A DNA stretch of 64,000 bases, from the NCBI GenBank assembly GCA_900215285.1, contig OCMG01000004.1, positions 2,774,001 to 2,838,000 of the forward strand. The letters are read 5' to 3'. This document shows, piece after piece, positions 36,446 through 44,510 of this stretch. This DNA is from Ensifer adhaerens (lineage in GTDB: Bacteria > Pseudomonadota > Alphaproteobacteria > Rhizobiales > Rhizobiaceae). The notes beneath the pieces were generated by a model. It had not been told where the DNA came from and made no database searches. It saw only the letters and a list, made by a program, of their open reading frames with translations. The translations under genes and the position numbers were made by a program. The first letter of the stretch is position 1, and the number at the start of each line of letters is the position of its first letter.

Positions 36446-36458
36446 CACAGCGCCTCCC

Positions 36459-37865
36459 TCATATCCGCCTGACATCGGTCAGACGGCCGGTAATGGCTGC
36501 GGCCGCGGCCATGGCTGGACTGACCAGATGGGTGCGCGCGCCCGGACCCTGACGCCCGACGAAGTTACGATTGGAGGTGGAGGCGCAGCGTTCGCCGGGA
36601 TTGACGAAATCGCCATTGAGCGCGGCGCACATCGAGCAGCCGGAATCGCGCCATTCAAACCCGGCCTCCTGAAAGGTGCGGGCAAGCCCTTCCGCCTCGG
36701 CCTGCGCCTTAACCTCGGTCGAACCTGGAACGATGATTGCCGGAACGACCGACTTGCGGCCCTTCAGGATCGCGGCGGCGCTGCGCAGGTCCTCGATGCG
36801 GCTGTTGGTGCAGGAGCCGATGAAGACGCGGTCGATCTTCAGCCCGTCGAGCGGTGTTCCGGGCGCGAGATCCATATATTCCAGCGAGCGCGCCGCCGCC
36901 TTGCGCTTCTCCTGGCCTTCAAAGGAGGCCGGCTCCGGAACCCGGCCATCGATGGCCACCGCATCTTCCGGGCTGGTCCCCCATGTCACCATCGGCGCGA
37001 TTTTGCTGCCGTCAATATGAACTTCGCGGTCGAATTCGGCGTCCGGATCGCTCGGGAGCTCTCGCCATTGGCTAAGCGCCACATCCCATTCCTGTTCCGA
37101 GGGCGCGAAGGTTCTGCCGCGTACATAGTCAAAGGTGATCTCGTCGGGCGCGACCATGCCGAGCCGCGCCGCGGCCTCGATGGACATGTTGCAAAGCGTC
37201 AGGCGCGCCTCGATGGACATGTTGCGCACGGCCTGCCCTGCGAATTCGATCGCATGACCGCCGGCTCCCGCTGCACCGATCCTGCCGATCAGAAAGAGCA
37301 TGACGTCCTTGGCGGTAATGCCTTGAGAGAGGGCGCCATCGATTGTCACCCGCATGGTTTTTGGCCTGACCTGCCAGAGCGTCTGGGTTGCCAGAACATG
37401 CGCATTTTCGGATTGCCCGATTCCAAACGCGATGGCGCCGAGCGCGCCTTGCGTGGAGGTGTGGCTGTCGGAACAGACGATGGTGAGACCAGGCAGGGTG
37501 ATACCCTGTTCGGGCGCCACGACATGGACGATACCCTGTTCGCGCGACTTGAGCCCGAAATGGCGAACGCCACCCCATTTCATATTGGAATCAAAAGTTT
37601 CAATCATCGTGGCAATCGCCGGGCTCGCCGCATCGGCAAGCGCGCGTCCGCGCGTCGGGACGTAATGATCCGCGACGCCAAAAATCTGCTTCGGCCGGCG
37701 CGGCATCAGCCCACGGCGATTCAGGTCGGCGAAGGCATGAAAGCTCCCTTCGTGAATCATGTCACGATCGATATAGAGCAGTGACGGACCCGAAGGATGC
37801 CGAAGGATCTCGTGCGCATCCCAGATCTTGCCCAACATGGTGCGCGGTGCTGACGCTTGCGCCAT
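36459..37865 (-). CDS. LeuC-like large subunit of an aconitase-family hydratase (Fe-S)
   Basis: Large subunit of 468 residues. Seen: LYIDRDMIHEGSFHAF near 30-45, IVCSDSHTSTQGALGAIAFGIG near 132-153 and the 4Fe-4S ligands in GSCTNSR and SGCSMCAALNG. All three cluster cysteines are present, so activity is expected. A local oddity: NMSIEA occurs twice 11 residues apart, encoded by an exact 19-bp repeat (37174-37192 and 37207-37225). The usual family sequence at the first copy reads roughly ALSMEG, so the length is unchanged. Confidence 0.88.
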   Translation of the reverse strand: MAQASAPRTMLGKIWDAHEILRHPSGPSLLYIDRDMIHEGSFHAFADLNRRGLMPRRPKQIFGVADHYVPTRGRALADAASPAIATMIETFDSNMKWGGVRHFGLKSREQGIVHVVAPEQGITLPGLTIVCSDSHTSTQGALGAIAFGIGQSENAHVLATQTLWQVRPKTMRVTIDGALSQGITAKDVMLFLIGRIGAAGAGGHAIEFAGQAVRNMSIEARLTLCNMSIEAAARLGMVAPDEITFDYVRGRTFAPSEQEWDVALSQWRELPSDPDAEFDREVHIDGSKIAPMVTWGTSPEDAVAIDGRVPEPASFEGQEKRKAAARSLEYMDLAPGTPLDGLKIDRVFIGSCTNSRIEDLRSAAAILKGRKSVVPAIIVPGSTEVKAQAEAEGLARTFQEAGFEWRDSGCSMCAALNGDFVNPGERCASTSNRNFVGRQGPGARTHLVSPAMAAAAAITGRLTDVRRI

Positions 37866-37937
37866 TTCCCAACCTCGAAAAATCGAACTGCTGTAAGAAG
37901 AGCCAGGGCATGCCTGCTGCCGTGGCTGCTTTCTGTT

Positions 37938-38882
37938 TCACACCGGCTGCGCGGCGCTCGAGTCTTGCCCAACAAAGGCAGCGGCAATCTCACCGACGGG
38001 AGCGGCCCAGACGCCGTCATGCGAGAGCATGTAATCCAGTGCTTCCCGGAGATACTCGACGCGATATGGCATGCCGGAGACCCAGCTATGCAGCGGCAGG
38101 CTCATCACCCGGCCGCCATAATCCGCGGTTTCCCGATAAAGGACATCAAAGCGGTCCCTCACCTGCTGCACCCAGTCAGCTTCAGACTGGAAATATTCAT
38201 CCGCGACGACCCGGTCATCGGTCTCATAGGCCATCGGCATGGCAAGCAATTCGCCGTTTTCCGTGCTCATCCGATAGGGAAGATCGTCATTCGCCCAGTC
38301 GAGGCAGAAGCGCACGCCGTTCTGCGCCAGAATATCCAGCGTGTTGAACCCCTGCGCCCGGCCGGGGGAAAGCCAGCCTTCAACGCTCTGGCCACTTTCC
38401 TGCCGCAGGAGCGCCAGCGCCTCCGAGACAATCTGGTCCTCCGCCTCCGGCTCCAGCCCGGAGTGATGGACCTTGCCCATGTCGAGCCCATGGGCGATCA
38501 CTTCGTGCCCGCCGGCCACGACCGCCTTCAGCACGGCGGGATAACGCTGCGCGATGATGCCGTTGATGGCGAAACTCGTTCGGAGGCCCTTCTCGCCGAG
38601 CAGGCGCAGAACGCGAAAGACGCCGATCCGATTGCCATAGTCCCGATTGGTGTAATATCGGAAATCGGGGTAAGGCATGGACAACGCGCCGGGGGCCTTG
38701 AACGGCTTGGACGGCATATCCAGCGGGAAGTGCTGGACATGGATGACGATAGACAGGGCGATTTTCGCGCCATTCGGCCAGACAATCGGCTTGCGCTTGA
38801 ACAGATCCGACCATTCGTAACGATCATGGTCCATGCCGTAATGGCGGGCGGGATACTTCAGGTAATCGTCAGGCATCGGCAT
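37938..38882 (-). CDS. polysaccharide deacetylase family protein A (PuuE/imidase-like)
   Basis: Cytoplasmic protein of 314 residues with the NodB/CE4 fold of the allantoinase PuuE type. Seen: LSIVIHVQHFPLD near 43-55, FRYYTNRDYGNRIGVFRVLRLL, GGHEVIAHGLDMGKVHH near 123-139, GWLSPGRAQGFNTLDILAQNGV and SLPLHSWVSGMPYRVEYL. No signal peptide is present, unlike true sugar deacetylases. PuuE relatives open cyclic amide rings. The Glu often found in the first strand motif (NYEE/NIE) is Gln here. It shares one base (TGATG) with the paralogue upstream. Confidence 0.82.
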   Translation of the reverse strand: MPMPDDYLKYPARHYGMDHDRYEWSDLFKRKPIVWPNGAKIALSIVIHVQHFPLDMPSKPFKAPGALSMPYPDFRYYTNRDYGNRIGVFRVLRLLGEKGLRTSFAINGIIAQRYPAVLKAVVAGGHEVIAHGLDMGKVHHSGLEPEAEDQIVSEALALLRQESGQSVEGWLSPGRAQGFNTLDILAQNGVRFCLDWANDDLPYRMSTENGELLAMPMAYETDDRVVADEYFQSEADWVQQVRDRFDVLYRETADYGGRVMSLPLHSWVSGMPYRVEYLREALDYMLSHDGVWAAPVGEIAAAFVGQDSSAAQPV

Positions 38883-39829
38883 CAGATCTGCCCTCCGTTC
38901 GCCTTGTGAGACTCCATCGCTGCGGTCATGGCGTCATAGGCGCCGGACGCGTGATACGCGGCCGCGATCTCTCGCCCCGTCGTCTGCCAGACGCCCTCAT
39001 GGCCTGCGATATAGTCTATGGCTTCGGCAAAGGCGTCGATGCGATGCGGCTGGCCGACGAGATAGGGATGAAGCGGAATGCACATGACCGTCCCGCTTTC
39101 GCTGCCTTCCTTGTAAAGCTGATCGAACTGCCGCTTGATGATTTCGCCATAATGGCGCGGCGTGACTTTCTGCGTGTTGTAAACAATCACATCGTTCATC
39201 TCGAGCGAATAGGGCATCGAAATGAGCCGGCCGGACTTGACCTTGACCGGCATCGGCTGGTCGTCGTGAAACATGTCGCAGGTGTACTGGATGCCCGCTT
39301 CGGCGAGCAGATCCATGGTCCAGAAATTGTTGGAAAGCGCCGGCGAGAGCCACCCGGCCAGCGTCTGCCCCGTATGCTTGCGAACCGTATCGAAGGCGTC
39401 GCGAATGATCTCGCGTTCCTGCTCCATGGTCATGTTGTAGACATAGCGGGTATTGTAGATTCCGTGCGAGAAGAATTCCCAGTCACGGTCGGCACATGCC
39501 CTGATGATTTCGGGATGATGCTCGCACAGCGCCACATTGAGCGAGACCGAACCGCGAAACCCGGCACGGTCCATGGCCGCCATCATGCGCTGCCAGCCGG
39601 CACGATTGCCATAGTCGCGATGCGAATATTGCAGCACATCGGGATTCGGGCGTGCCCAAGGGGTGCGGGTCGGGTTGTTCGGTGGATTGTATTCGTAGAA
39701 TTCGATATTCGGCGCGATCCAGACCGCGATCCGATTGTCGCCGGGCCAGGTGATCTTCGGTCTGCCAGGCCAGGGAAGATAATCATACAGGCCGAGATCG
39801 GATTTCATATGCGTCGGGCTGTCAGCCAT
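38882..39829 (-). CDS. polysaccharide deacetylase family protein B (PuuE/imidase-like)
   Basis: Paralogue of protein A, 315 residues, same fold. Seen: AVWIAPNIEFYEYN near 37-50, YSHRDYGNRAGWQRMM, EFFSHGIYNTRYVYNM near 125-140, GWLSPALSNNFWTMDLLAEAG and IPLHPYLVGQPHRI. It keeps the first-strand Glu but has Tyr/Asn in place of the second His seen in A, so the two copies carry complementary motif sets. ATG 39829 follows GGAGG and the TGA of the cysteine hydrolase by one base, giving tight coupling. A ring-opening amidohydrolase, perhaps heteromeric with A, is inferred. Confidence 0.82.
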   Translation of the reverse strand: MADSPTHMKSDLGLYDYLPWPGRPKITWPGDNRIAVWIAPNIEFYEYNPPNNPTRTPWARPNPDVLQYSHRDYGNRAGWQRMMAAMDRAGFRGSVSLNVALCEHHPEIIRACADRDWEFFSHGIYNTRYVYNMTMEQEREIIRDAFDTVRKHTGQTLAGWLSPALSNNFWTMDLLAEAGIQYTCDMFHDDQPMPVKVKSGRLISMPYSLEMNDVIVYNTQKVTPRHYGEIIKRQFDQLYKEGSESGTVMCIPLHPYLVGQPHRIDAFAEAIDYIAGHEGVWQTTGREIAAAYHASGAYDAMTAAMESHKANGGQI

Positions 39830-39830
39830 C

Positions 39831-40508
39831 TCAGCGCACCTCCGGAGCATAGGCTTCATACCAGGCAATCGCATCGGCAACCGGAATCACATCGCCGTAT
39901 TTGACCGAGATGTCATAAAGATTGGCGAAATGCGGGCTTTCATGCTTGTCCGCCACGCATTCCTCCGGAACGATCACCCGGTATCCGCGCGATATGGCAT
40001 CGACAACGCAGGCGCGCACGCAACCCGATGTCGACCCCCCCGTGATGACAACCGTGTCGCATTGGTGCCAGACCATCAGCGATTGAAGATTGGTCTCGTG
40101 AAAGGGAGAAGCCATCCGCTTGTTGATGATGATGTCCCTCACCCGGTCGATCTTCAGCCGCGGATCGAATTCCGCGCGGCGCGAGCCGACCTTGATATTT
40201 TGCAGCGAGTCCGGCGTGTTCGTCCGCGTGCCCCAGACGCCACAATCTTCGCCGGATTCCATATAGGCGACATAGGTCCAGGTAATCGGCAGGCTCTTCG
40301 CGCGTGCCAGTTCCGAGAGCGTGTTCACATATTCGAGCTGGTGCGGATCTGTCTCATAGGCGGTGGCGAATTCGCCGACCGCGGTGTAGGCGCATTGCAA
40401 GTCGATATTGACGAGCATTGGCTTACGGCCGAACCCGAATTTACGCCGTGTTGGATTGGCCTTGGCATTTTCAAAAAGCTGCCGCGCGGTGAGAGACGAC
40501 GTTTCCAT
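39831..40508 (-). CDS. cysteine hydrolase, isochorismatase-like (amidase)
   Basis: Cytoplasmic hydrolase of 225 residues, first gene of the 14-gene run. The triad is visible: Asp36 in LVNIDLQCAYT, Lys in INKRMASPF near 115, and Cys in GGSTSGCVRACVVDA near 160, plus VIVPEECVADKHESPHF. Close families hydrolyse N-carbamoylsarcosine, ureidoacrylate or maleamate. With ring-opening deacetylases next to it, cleavage of a half-amide or carbamoyl product to free acid and ammonia is likely. Start ATG 40508 was chosen since the upstream 30 codons are unlike protein. Confidence 0.85.
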   Translation of the reverse strand: METSSLTARQLFENAKANPTRRKFGFGRKPMLVNIDLQCAYTAVGEFATAYETDPHQLEYVNTLSELARAKSLPITWTYVAYMESGEDCGVWGTRTNTPDSLQNIKVGSRRAEFDPRLKIDRVRDIIINKRMASPFHETNLQSLMVWHQCDTVVITGGSTSGCVRACVVDAISRGYRVIVPEECVADKHESPHFANLYDISVKYGDVIPVADAIAWYEAYAPEVR

Positions 40509-40608
40509 GACAATGCCCCTGTTTATTGTTTCAAGCAGTGCAGAGAAGCTGCGCAAAGCCCTTAAAAACAGGCTTTCGCAGCGAGAACGATTATCCATAA
40601 TGTTATTA

Positions 40609-40627
40609 CTTTATATCTTTTGTAAAG
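40609..40627. promoter_or_regulatory. inverted repeat upstream of the 14-gene operon, candidate GntR operator
   Basis: CTTTA-N9-TAAAG, with the inner TATATCTTT (40612-40620) also present in the palindrome at 26272-26285 upstream of gntR. It lies about 100 bp before the first operon gene (start 40508). On the minus strand TTTACA at its right end could be a -35 element. Confidence 0.35.
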
Positions 40628-40811
40628 GGGAAAATTGCAAGCGGCAAAACGCTGTTTGGAGCCTCCCGCCGTGTAGAGCGTTTGACCTTTTGACGGAAAC
40701 ATGTCCCTGCGTTGGCGGCGTCGCCTCAAGCGTTGGTGAGATCCGCGCAATAGTCTATCGGGAGGCGTCGCCTTAACCGGCTGGTGCGGATCGAGGGAAA
40801 AGGCCATCTGC

Positions 40812-40877
40812 ATGACTGAAGACGCGTCCGCCCGATACAAACGCCGCCGCTTTCCAGCGGAGATCATCGCGCATGCG
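40812..40877 (+). pseudogene. IS6-family transposase N-terminal fragment
   Basis: Twenty-two codons from an ATG read MTEDASARYKRRRFPAEIIA then HA, matching the start of IS6-family transposases (typically YKRHRFPPEIIAHAVWLYF). Similarity ends abruptly at HA, and the rest of the element is absent. It sits at the other end of the catabolic cassette from the IS3 remnant. Confidence 0.65.
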
Positions 40878-40986
40878 TGTGTTGATGCCCCCCGGTTTGG
40901 CAATATCTGCTATTCCCAATTATCCTTCGTGCCTCCAGCGCCTCCATTTCGCCCTCCAGATTTTATTCGGACTTTGGGACCTTGCG

Positions 40987-41001
40987 GAACACAAATGGAA
41001 C
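40987..41001 (+). promoter_or_regulatory. SOS box (LexA operator)
   Basis: GAACACAAATGGAAC is a perfect GAAC-N7-GAAC direct repeat, the LexA site of Alphaproteobacteria. TATAGT, a possible -10 element, follows at 41003-41008, and the lexA ATG is 50 bp downstream, giving autoregulation. Confidence 0.9.
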
Positions 41002-41050
41002 ATATAGTGTCCGTTCTGGATTTGTTTCATTTGATTCTCCGGGGTTACCC

Positions 41051-41761
41051 ATGCTGACGCGCAAACAACAGGAACTGCTTCTCTTCATTCACGAACGGAT
41101 GAAAGAGTCCGGTATTCCCCCATCCTTCGACGAGATGAAGGATGCGCTTGACCTCGCTTCGAAGTCGGGCATCCACCGGCTGATCACGGCGCTCGAGGAA
41201 CGCGGCTTCATTCGGCGGCTTCCCAACCGAGCGCGCGCGCTTGAAGTCATCAAGCTGCCGGAGGCCTATACCCCGAGTCTGCAGCCTCGGCGCGGCTTCT
41301 CACCCAGCGTGATCGAAGGAAGCCTCGGCAAGGCGCCAGAGCCGCCGAAGCCACAGGCGCCGGCTAATGACGATGCCAGTGTCAGCGTCCCGGTCATGGG
41401 ACGTATCGCAGCGGGCGTGCCGATATCGGCCATTCAGAACAATACGCACGAAATCGCCGTGCCATCGCAGATGCTCGGGAACGGCGAGCATTATGCGCTC
41501 GAGGTCAAGGGCGATTCGATGATCGATGCGGGGATTCTGGATGGCGACACCGTCATCATTCGCAATACCTCGAATGCCAGCCCGGGCGAAATCGTTGTCG
41601 CGCTGATCGATGACGAGGAGGCCACACTCAAGCGGTTCCGTCGCAAGGGCGCCTCTATCGCTCTGGAAGCGGCCAACCCCGCTTACGAGACCCGGATCTT
41701 CGGTCCCGATCGGGTCAAGATCCAGGGCAAGCTCGTTGGGCTGATCCGTCGCTATCATTGA
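41051..41761 (+). CDS. lexA: LexA repressor (SOS regulator, autoproteolytic)
   Basis: SOS repressor of 236 residues: an N-terminal winged helix ([20 protein letters not shown], then [22 protein letters not shown]), a linker of about 50 residues typical of rhizobia, and the C-terminal peptidase with the Ala-Gly cleavage site in GRIAAGVP near 117-124, the catalytic Ser in GDSM near 155 and Lys in TLKRF near 194. The start is fixed by the SOS box 50 bp upstream. Its stop overlaps that of the convergent comEC by 7 bp. Confidence 0.97.
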   Translation: MLTRKQQELLLFIHERMKESGIPPSFDEMKDALDLASKSGIHRLITALEERGFIRRLPNRARALEVIKLPEAYTPSLQPRRGFSPSVIEGSLGKAPEPPKPQAPANDDASVSVPVMGRIAAGVPISAIQNNTHEIAVPSQMLGNGEHYALEVKGDSMIDAGILDGDTVIIRNTSNASPGEIVVALIDDEEATLKRFRRKGASIALEAANPAYETRIFGPDRVKIQGKLVGLIRRYH

Positions 41762-44205
41762 TCAGGCAGGTAGGCCTGGGTGAAGGAATTGCTTCGCCAG
41801 TTGTAGTAGCGGTGGCGGAGCCATGGGCGGTCATGTCCGTCCAACGCGCCGACGATCCGGAATGGCGGTGGGCCAGTGGCCTCTGACCGGGCAAAAGACG
41901 TAGCCGGTTTATCTGGTTCGAGATAAAGAGCGATGGCACCGCGTCGGCGCAGCGTATTTCTGTCGAAGAGTATGCCTTCCCCCTGCCCGCATTGTGGCTC
42001 ACGCAAGAATGCCGCGGCAATGATGATCTGGGCCTGACGGCAGGCGGCCCCCTGAAAGGCGAAATCGCTGAAGGTGGCAATCAAAATGCCGTCCGTTAGC
42101 TTGCCCAAGCACCAGTCACGTCCGGAGCAGACGAAACGACCGAGGGGCACCGCCTTCCCGACCGTTTCCATGGCGTCTTCGACCTTCCACTCGTCTGCTT
42201 CCGTCAGCGGCTTTCGCACACCTTCGCGCTCCAATTCGAGTTTCGGGACCGGATCGGGTTTAGCCAGATCGTTTACGACGAGTGCTCGCGTCCACTGATC
42301 CAGGATGAAGGTGGCGGGACGTGTCGCGTTCGTGGCCAATTGGTGCCCTGAGAGCAGCCCTACCAGATCGGCAGTTTCGGCAACCACCATGTCAGGCCGA
42401 GTGGCCGTTCCGAAGGTCACCGTCAGAACAAGGCTTCCGGCGAAGATGCTGGCGCCAAAAAGCCGGAACAACCTGGCGCGCGGCAGGATTGCGAAAACGA
42501 AAGCCAGGCTTGTCGCCGGCAGAACCCAGGGCGCCATCTGTCCTGTGACAATGTCTCCGCCCAGCGAAGACACCAGCCGCGCAACGGCCATGGTACCGTC
42601 CAGCCCCAGACCCATGATCCGCAACGGATAATAGTCGAGCCCGAACGGCATCAGCAGAACGGCCAGGAACCCTGCCGGCATGACGATGAAGGAAATGAAC
42701 GGCATGGCAGCGACGTTGCCGAGCGTGCCCAACAATGTCAGGCGATGGAAATGCGTGACGGAAAAGATCGCGGTCGCGACGCCGGCGATTTGCGAAGTCA
42801 GCATCACACCGCCCACCGCCCGAATGGCCGGAAGAACCGTCGCATACAGAGGAAAGCCGCTGAAACGGTGAAACTCGGCAGGCCGAAAGCGCCAGAGCGA
42901 ATAGCCCGAGATGAGCGCTGCGGCCGCAGCAAATGACATCTGGAAACTTGGTCCAAGCGCACTGGATGGCGAAACGATGAGAATCGCGAAAACTGCCAAA
43001 GCCACGCTTCTCAACGTGAAAACCGTTCGCGCTGCAATCACTCCGCCCATGCCGACGGCCAACATGATGAACGAGCGGACGGCTGGTACCGGCATACCGG
43101 AGATCAAGAGATAGACTCCGCTGGCAGTAATCGCGCCGAGCGCCGCGTAGATCTTTGCCGGTCGGGACTGGATGAAGCCCGGGAACAGGCTGAATATCAT
43201 GCGCAACCCGACGAAGGAAATGCCGGCCGCGAGCACCATGTGGAGGCCGGAGATCGAAATGACGTGGGCAAGCCCCGAGATGCGCAGCGCCTCCAATCCC
43301 TCTTTCGAAAAGGCGGCCGTGTCATTGGTGACGAGTGCGCTGGCGAAGGCGCCCGCATCACCGGGCAGGACCGAGAGAATTCGCTGATTGATGACGCTTC
43401 GGACCGATGACAGCCATTCCTGAAAGCCTCTCACCAGCGAAGATTGGTCCGTTACCTCAACATCCACCGCGCGCGGCGAGCCCATGAACCCGCCGATCGC
43501 TCCGATCCCGCCGAAGTAGCTGCTGAAGGCGAAGTCGTTGAGCCCGGGAAGCGCCGGACCTGCAGGCGGCTGCAAGCGCGCCAATCCCTTGATCACTGTA
43601 CCCGGGGGAAAGGATATGTTCTGTCCGCGGACCCCCAGCAAAGCTGCCGTCGGCGGTCGCTTCAGTCTGGGCTTTTCCGTTTTGAGGATTTCGACCGTGT
43701 AGCGCCAGCGACCCGCCTCCCGCATTTCGACATCGAGAACGCGCGCCGTGACCGTTGTCGAAATCGGGCTGTCGATAACGACGGTTTCGTTGCGCGCCGT
43801 CTGGAACCAGGCTGCCATGGCACCGGCAAGAACAAAGGCGGCCAAACGCACGGGCAAATGCACCTGCGGAGCCGTGTGCCGCGTGAAAAACACAAGCGGA
43901 ACCAAAACCATCGACCATGCAACCAACCGAGTCACAGGAGGATCCGCGGGCGCCAGGAACCACCAGACCGCTCCCATGATCATGAAAACGGGATAGAGGA
44001 GGAATAGATGACCATACGCCGCCTCTTCCTCAAATGCTTCACCTATGGCAAGGCGCAGGCGGGCGACAATCCGGCGAATATCCGGCCACTGAAGGCGGGG
44101 CTTTCGAGCAACCCCGACAGGCCGTAACTGCGCAGGAAGCAGCGCGCGCGCCCGCACTCGCTGCGGCGCGTCATCCACCTCCAGAACGTCGTCATCTGTC
44201 CCCAC
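41755..44205 (-). CDS. comEC: ComEC/Rec2-family membrane protein
   Basis: Integral membrane protein of 816 residues. Seen: an N-terminal basic region, DUF4131-type segments with two helices, then the competence domain with [19 protein letters not shown] near 310-328 and many helices, and a hydrophilic C-terminal metallo-beta-lactamase-like part (about 590-816) that lacks an obvious HxHxDH motif. Homologues form the inner-membrane DNA uptake channel; no other competence genes are nearby, so uptake in this organism is unproven. Convergent with lexA, overlapping by 7 bp. Confidence 0.9.
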   Translation of the reverse strand: MGTDDDVLEVDDAPQRVRARALLPAQLRPVGVARKPRLQWPDIRRIVARLRLAIGEAFEEEAAYGHLFLLYPVFMIMGAVWWFLAPADPPVTRLVAWSMVLVPLVFFTRHTAPQVHLPVRLAAFVLAGAMAAWFQTARNETVVIDSPISTTVTARVLDVEMREAGRWRYTVEILKTEKPRLKRPPTAALLGVRGQNISFPPGTVIKGLARLQPPAGPALPGLNDFAFSSYFGGIGAIGGFMGSPRAVDVEVTDQSSLVRGFQEWLSSVRSVINQRILSVLPGDAGAFASALVTNDTAAFSKEGLEALRISGLAHVISISGLHMVLAAGISFVGLRMIFSLFPGFIQSRPAKIYAALGAITASGVYLLISGMPVPAVRSFIMLAVGMGGVIAARTVFTLRSVALAVFAILIVSPSSALGPSFQMSFAAAAALISGYSLWRFRPAEFHRFSGFPLYATVLPAIRAVGGVMLTSQIAGVATAIFSVTHFHRLTLLGTLGNVAAMPFISFIVMPAGFLAVLLMPFGLDYYPLRIMGLGLDGTMAVARLVSSLGGDIVTGQMAPWVLPATSLAFVFAILPRARLFRLFGASIFAGSLVLTVTFGTATRPDMVVAETADLVGLLSGHQLATNATRPATFILDQWTRALVVNDLAKPDPVPKLELEREGVRKPLTEADEWKVEDAMETVGKAVPLGRFVCSGRDWCLGKLTDGILIATFSDFAFQGAACRQAQIIIAAAFLREPQCGQGEGILFDRNTLRRRGAIALYLEPDKPATSFARSEATGPPPFRIVGALDGHDRPWLRHRYYNWRSNSFTQAYLPDQ

Positions 44206-44510
44206 GCCGCCGCCCCCGGCTTCGCAACCAGAAGAGATTGCAACCTAAAATGGCCAGAGGCAAGTGTCGCATTCCAGATACAAAAAAGCGACGAGTTTTC
44301 AGCAGGTTGTTTTCAATCGATTGAATGAAAACAGTGTTTTCACAAAATGCGACAGGACGGCGAAAACTTCCCGAAGTTGATTTCGCGCATGCACAATTCG
44401 CTGCAAGGAGTGCTTGGCATGGGCTCATAAATCGGATAGCAAATTCGCCATAGTCTCATTCAGTGCCCACGGCGTGGCCGTGGCAATCATCGAACTCCCG
44501 GAGGCAAAAC
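44206..44510. other. divergent intergenic region comEC/gltA
   Basis: About 305 bp with the promoters of comEC (minus) and gltA (plus). It contains two adjoining palindromes at 44312-44342 and the gltA ribosome-binding site (GGAGG, 44500-44504 region). No gene is visible. Confidence 0.7.
44312..44342. promoter_or_regulatory. two adjoining palindromes upstream of gltA
   Basis: TTCAATCGATTGAA (44312-44325) is directly followed by TGAAAACAGTGTTTTCA (44326-44342), an inverted repeat with a 3-nt centre. They lie about 170 bp before gltA and 107 bp before comEC, and could be operators. Confidence 0.4.

Larger units (their letters stand above)
40509..41050. other. intergenic region between the catabolic operon and lexA
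   Basis: About 540 bp holding, from left to right, the leader and likely promoter of the minus-strand operon (AT-rich at 40590-40630), unassigned sequence, an IS6-family transposase fragment (40812-40877) and the lexA promoter with its SOS box. No intact gene is visible. Confidence 0.75.

Noticed and set aside
36979..37237. CRISPR-like or tandem repeat array in the LeuC-like gene
   Set aside because: Only two copies of a 19-mer inside a coding frame; no array structure.
35831..37865. LeuC and LeuD as the leucine biosynthesis isopropylmalate isomerase
   Set aside because: They lie inside a catabolic operon with a Liv-type importer, an isocitrate-lyase-type lyase and amidases, with no leuA or leuB. 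A second, catabolic role is more likely, though sequence alone cannot exclude moonlighting.
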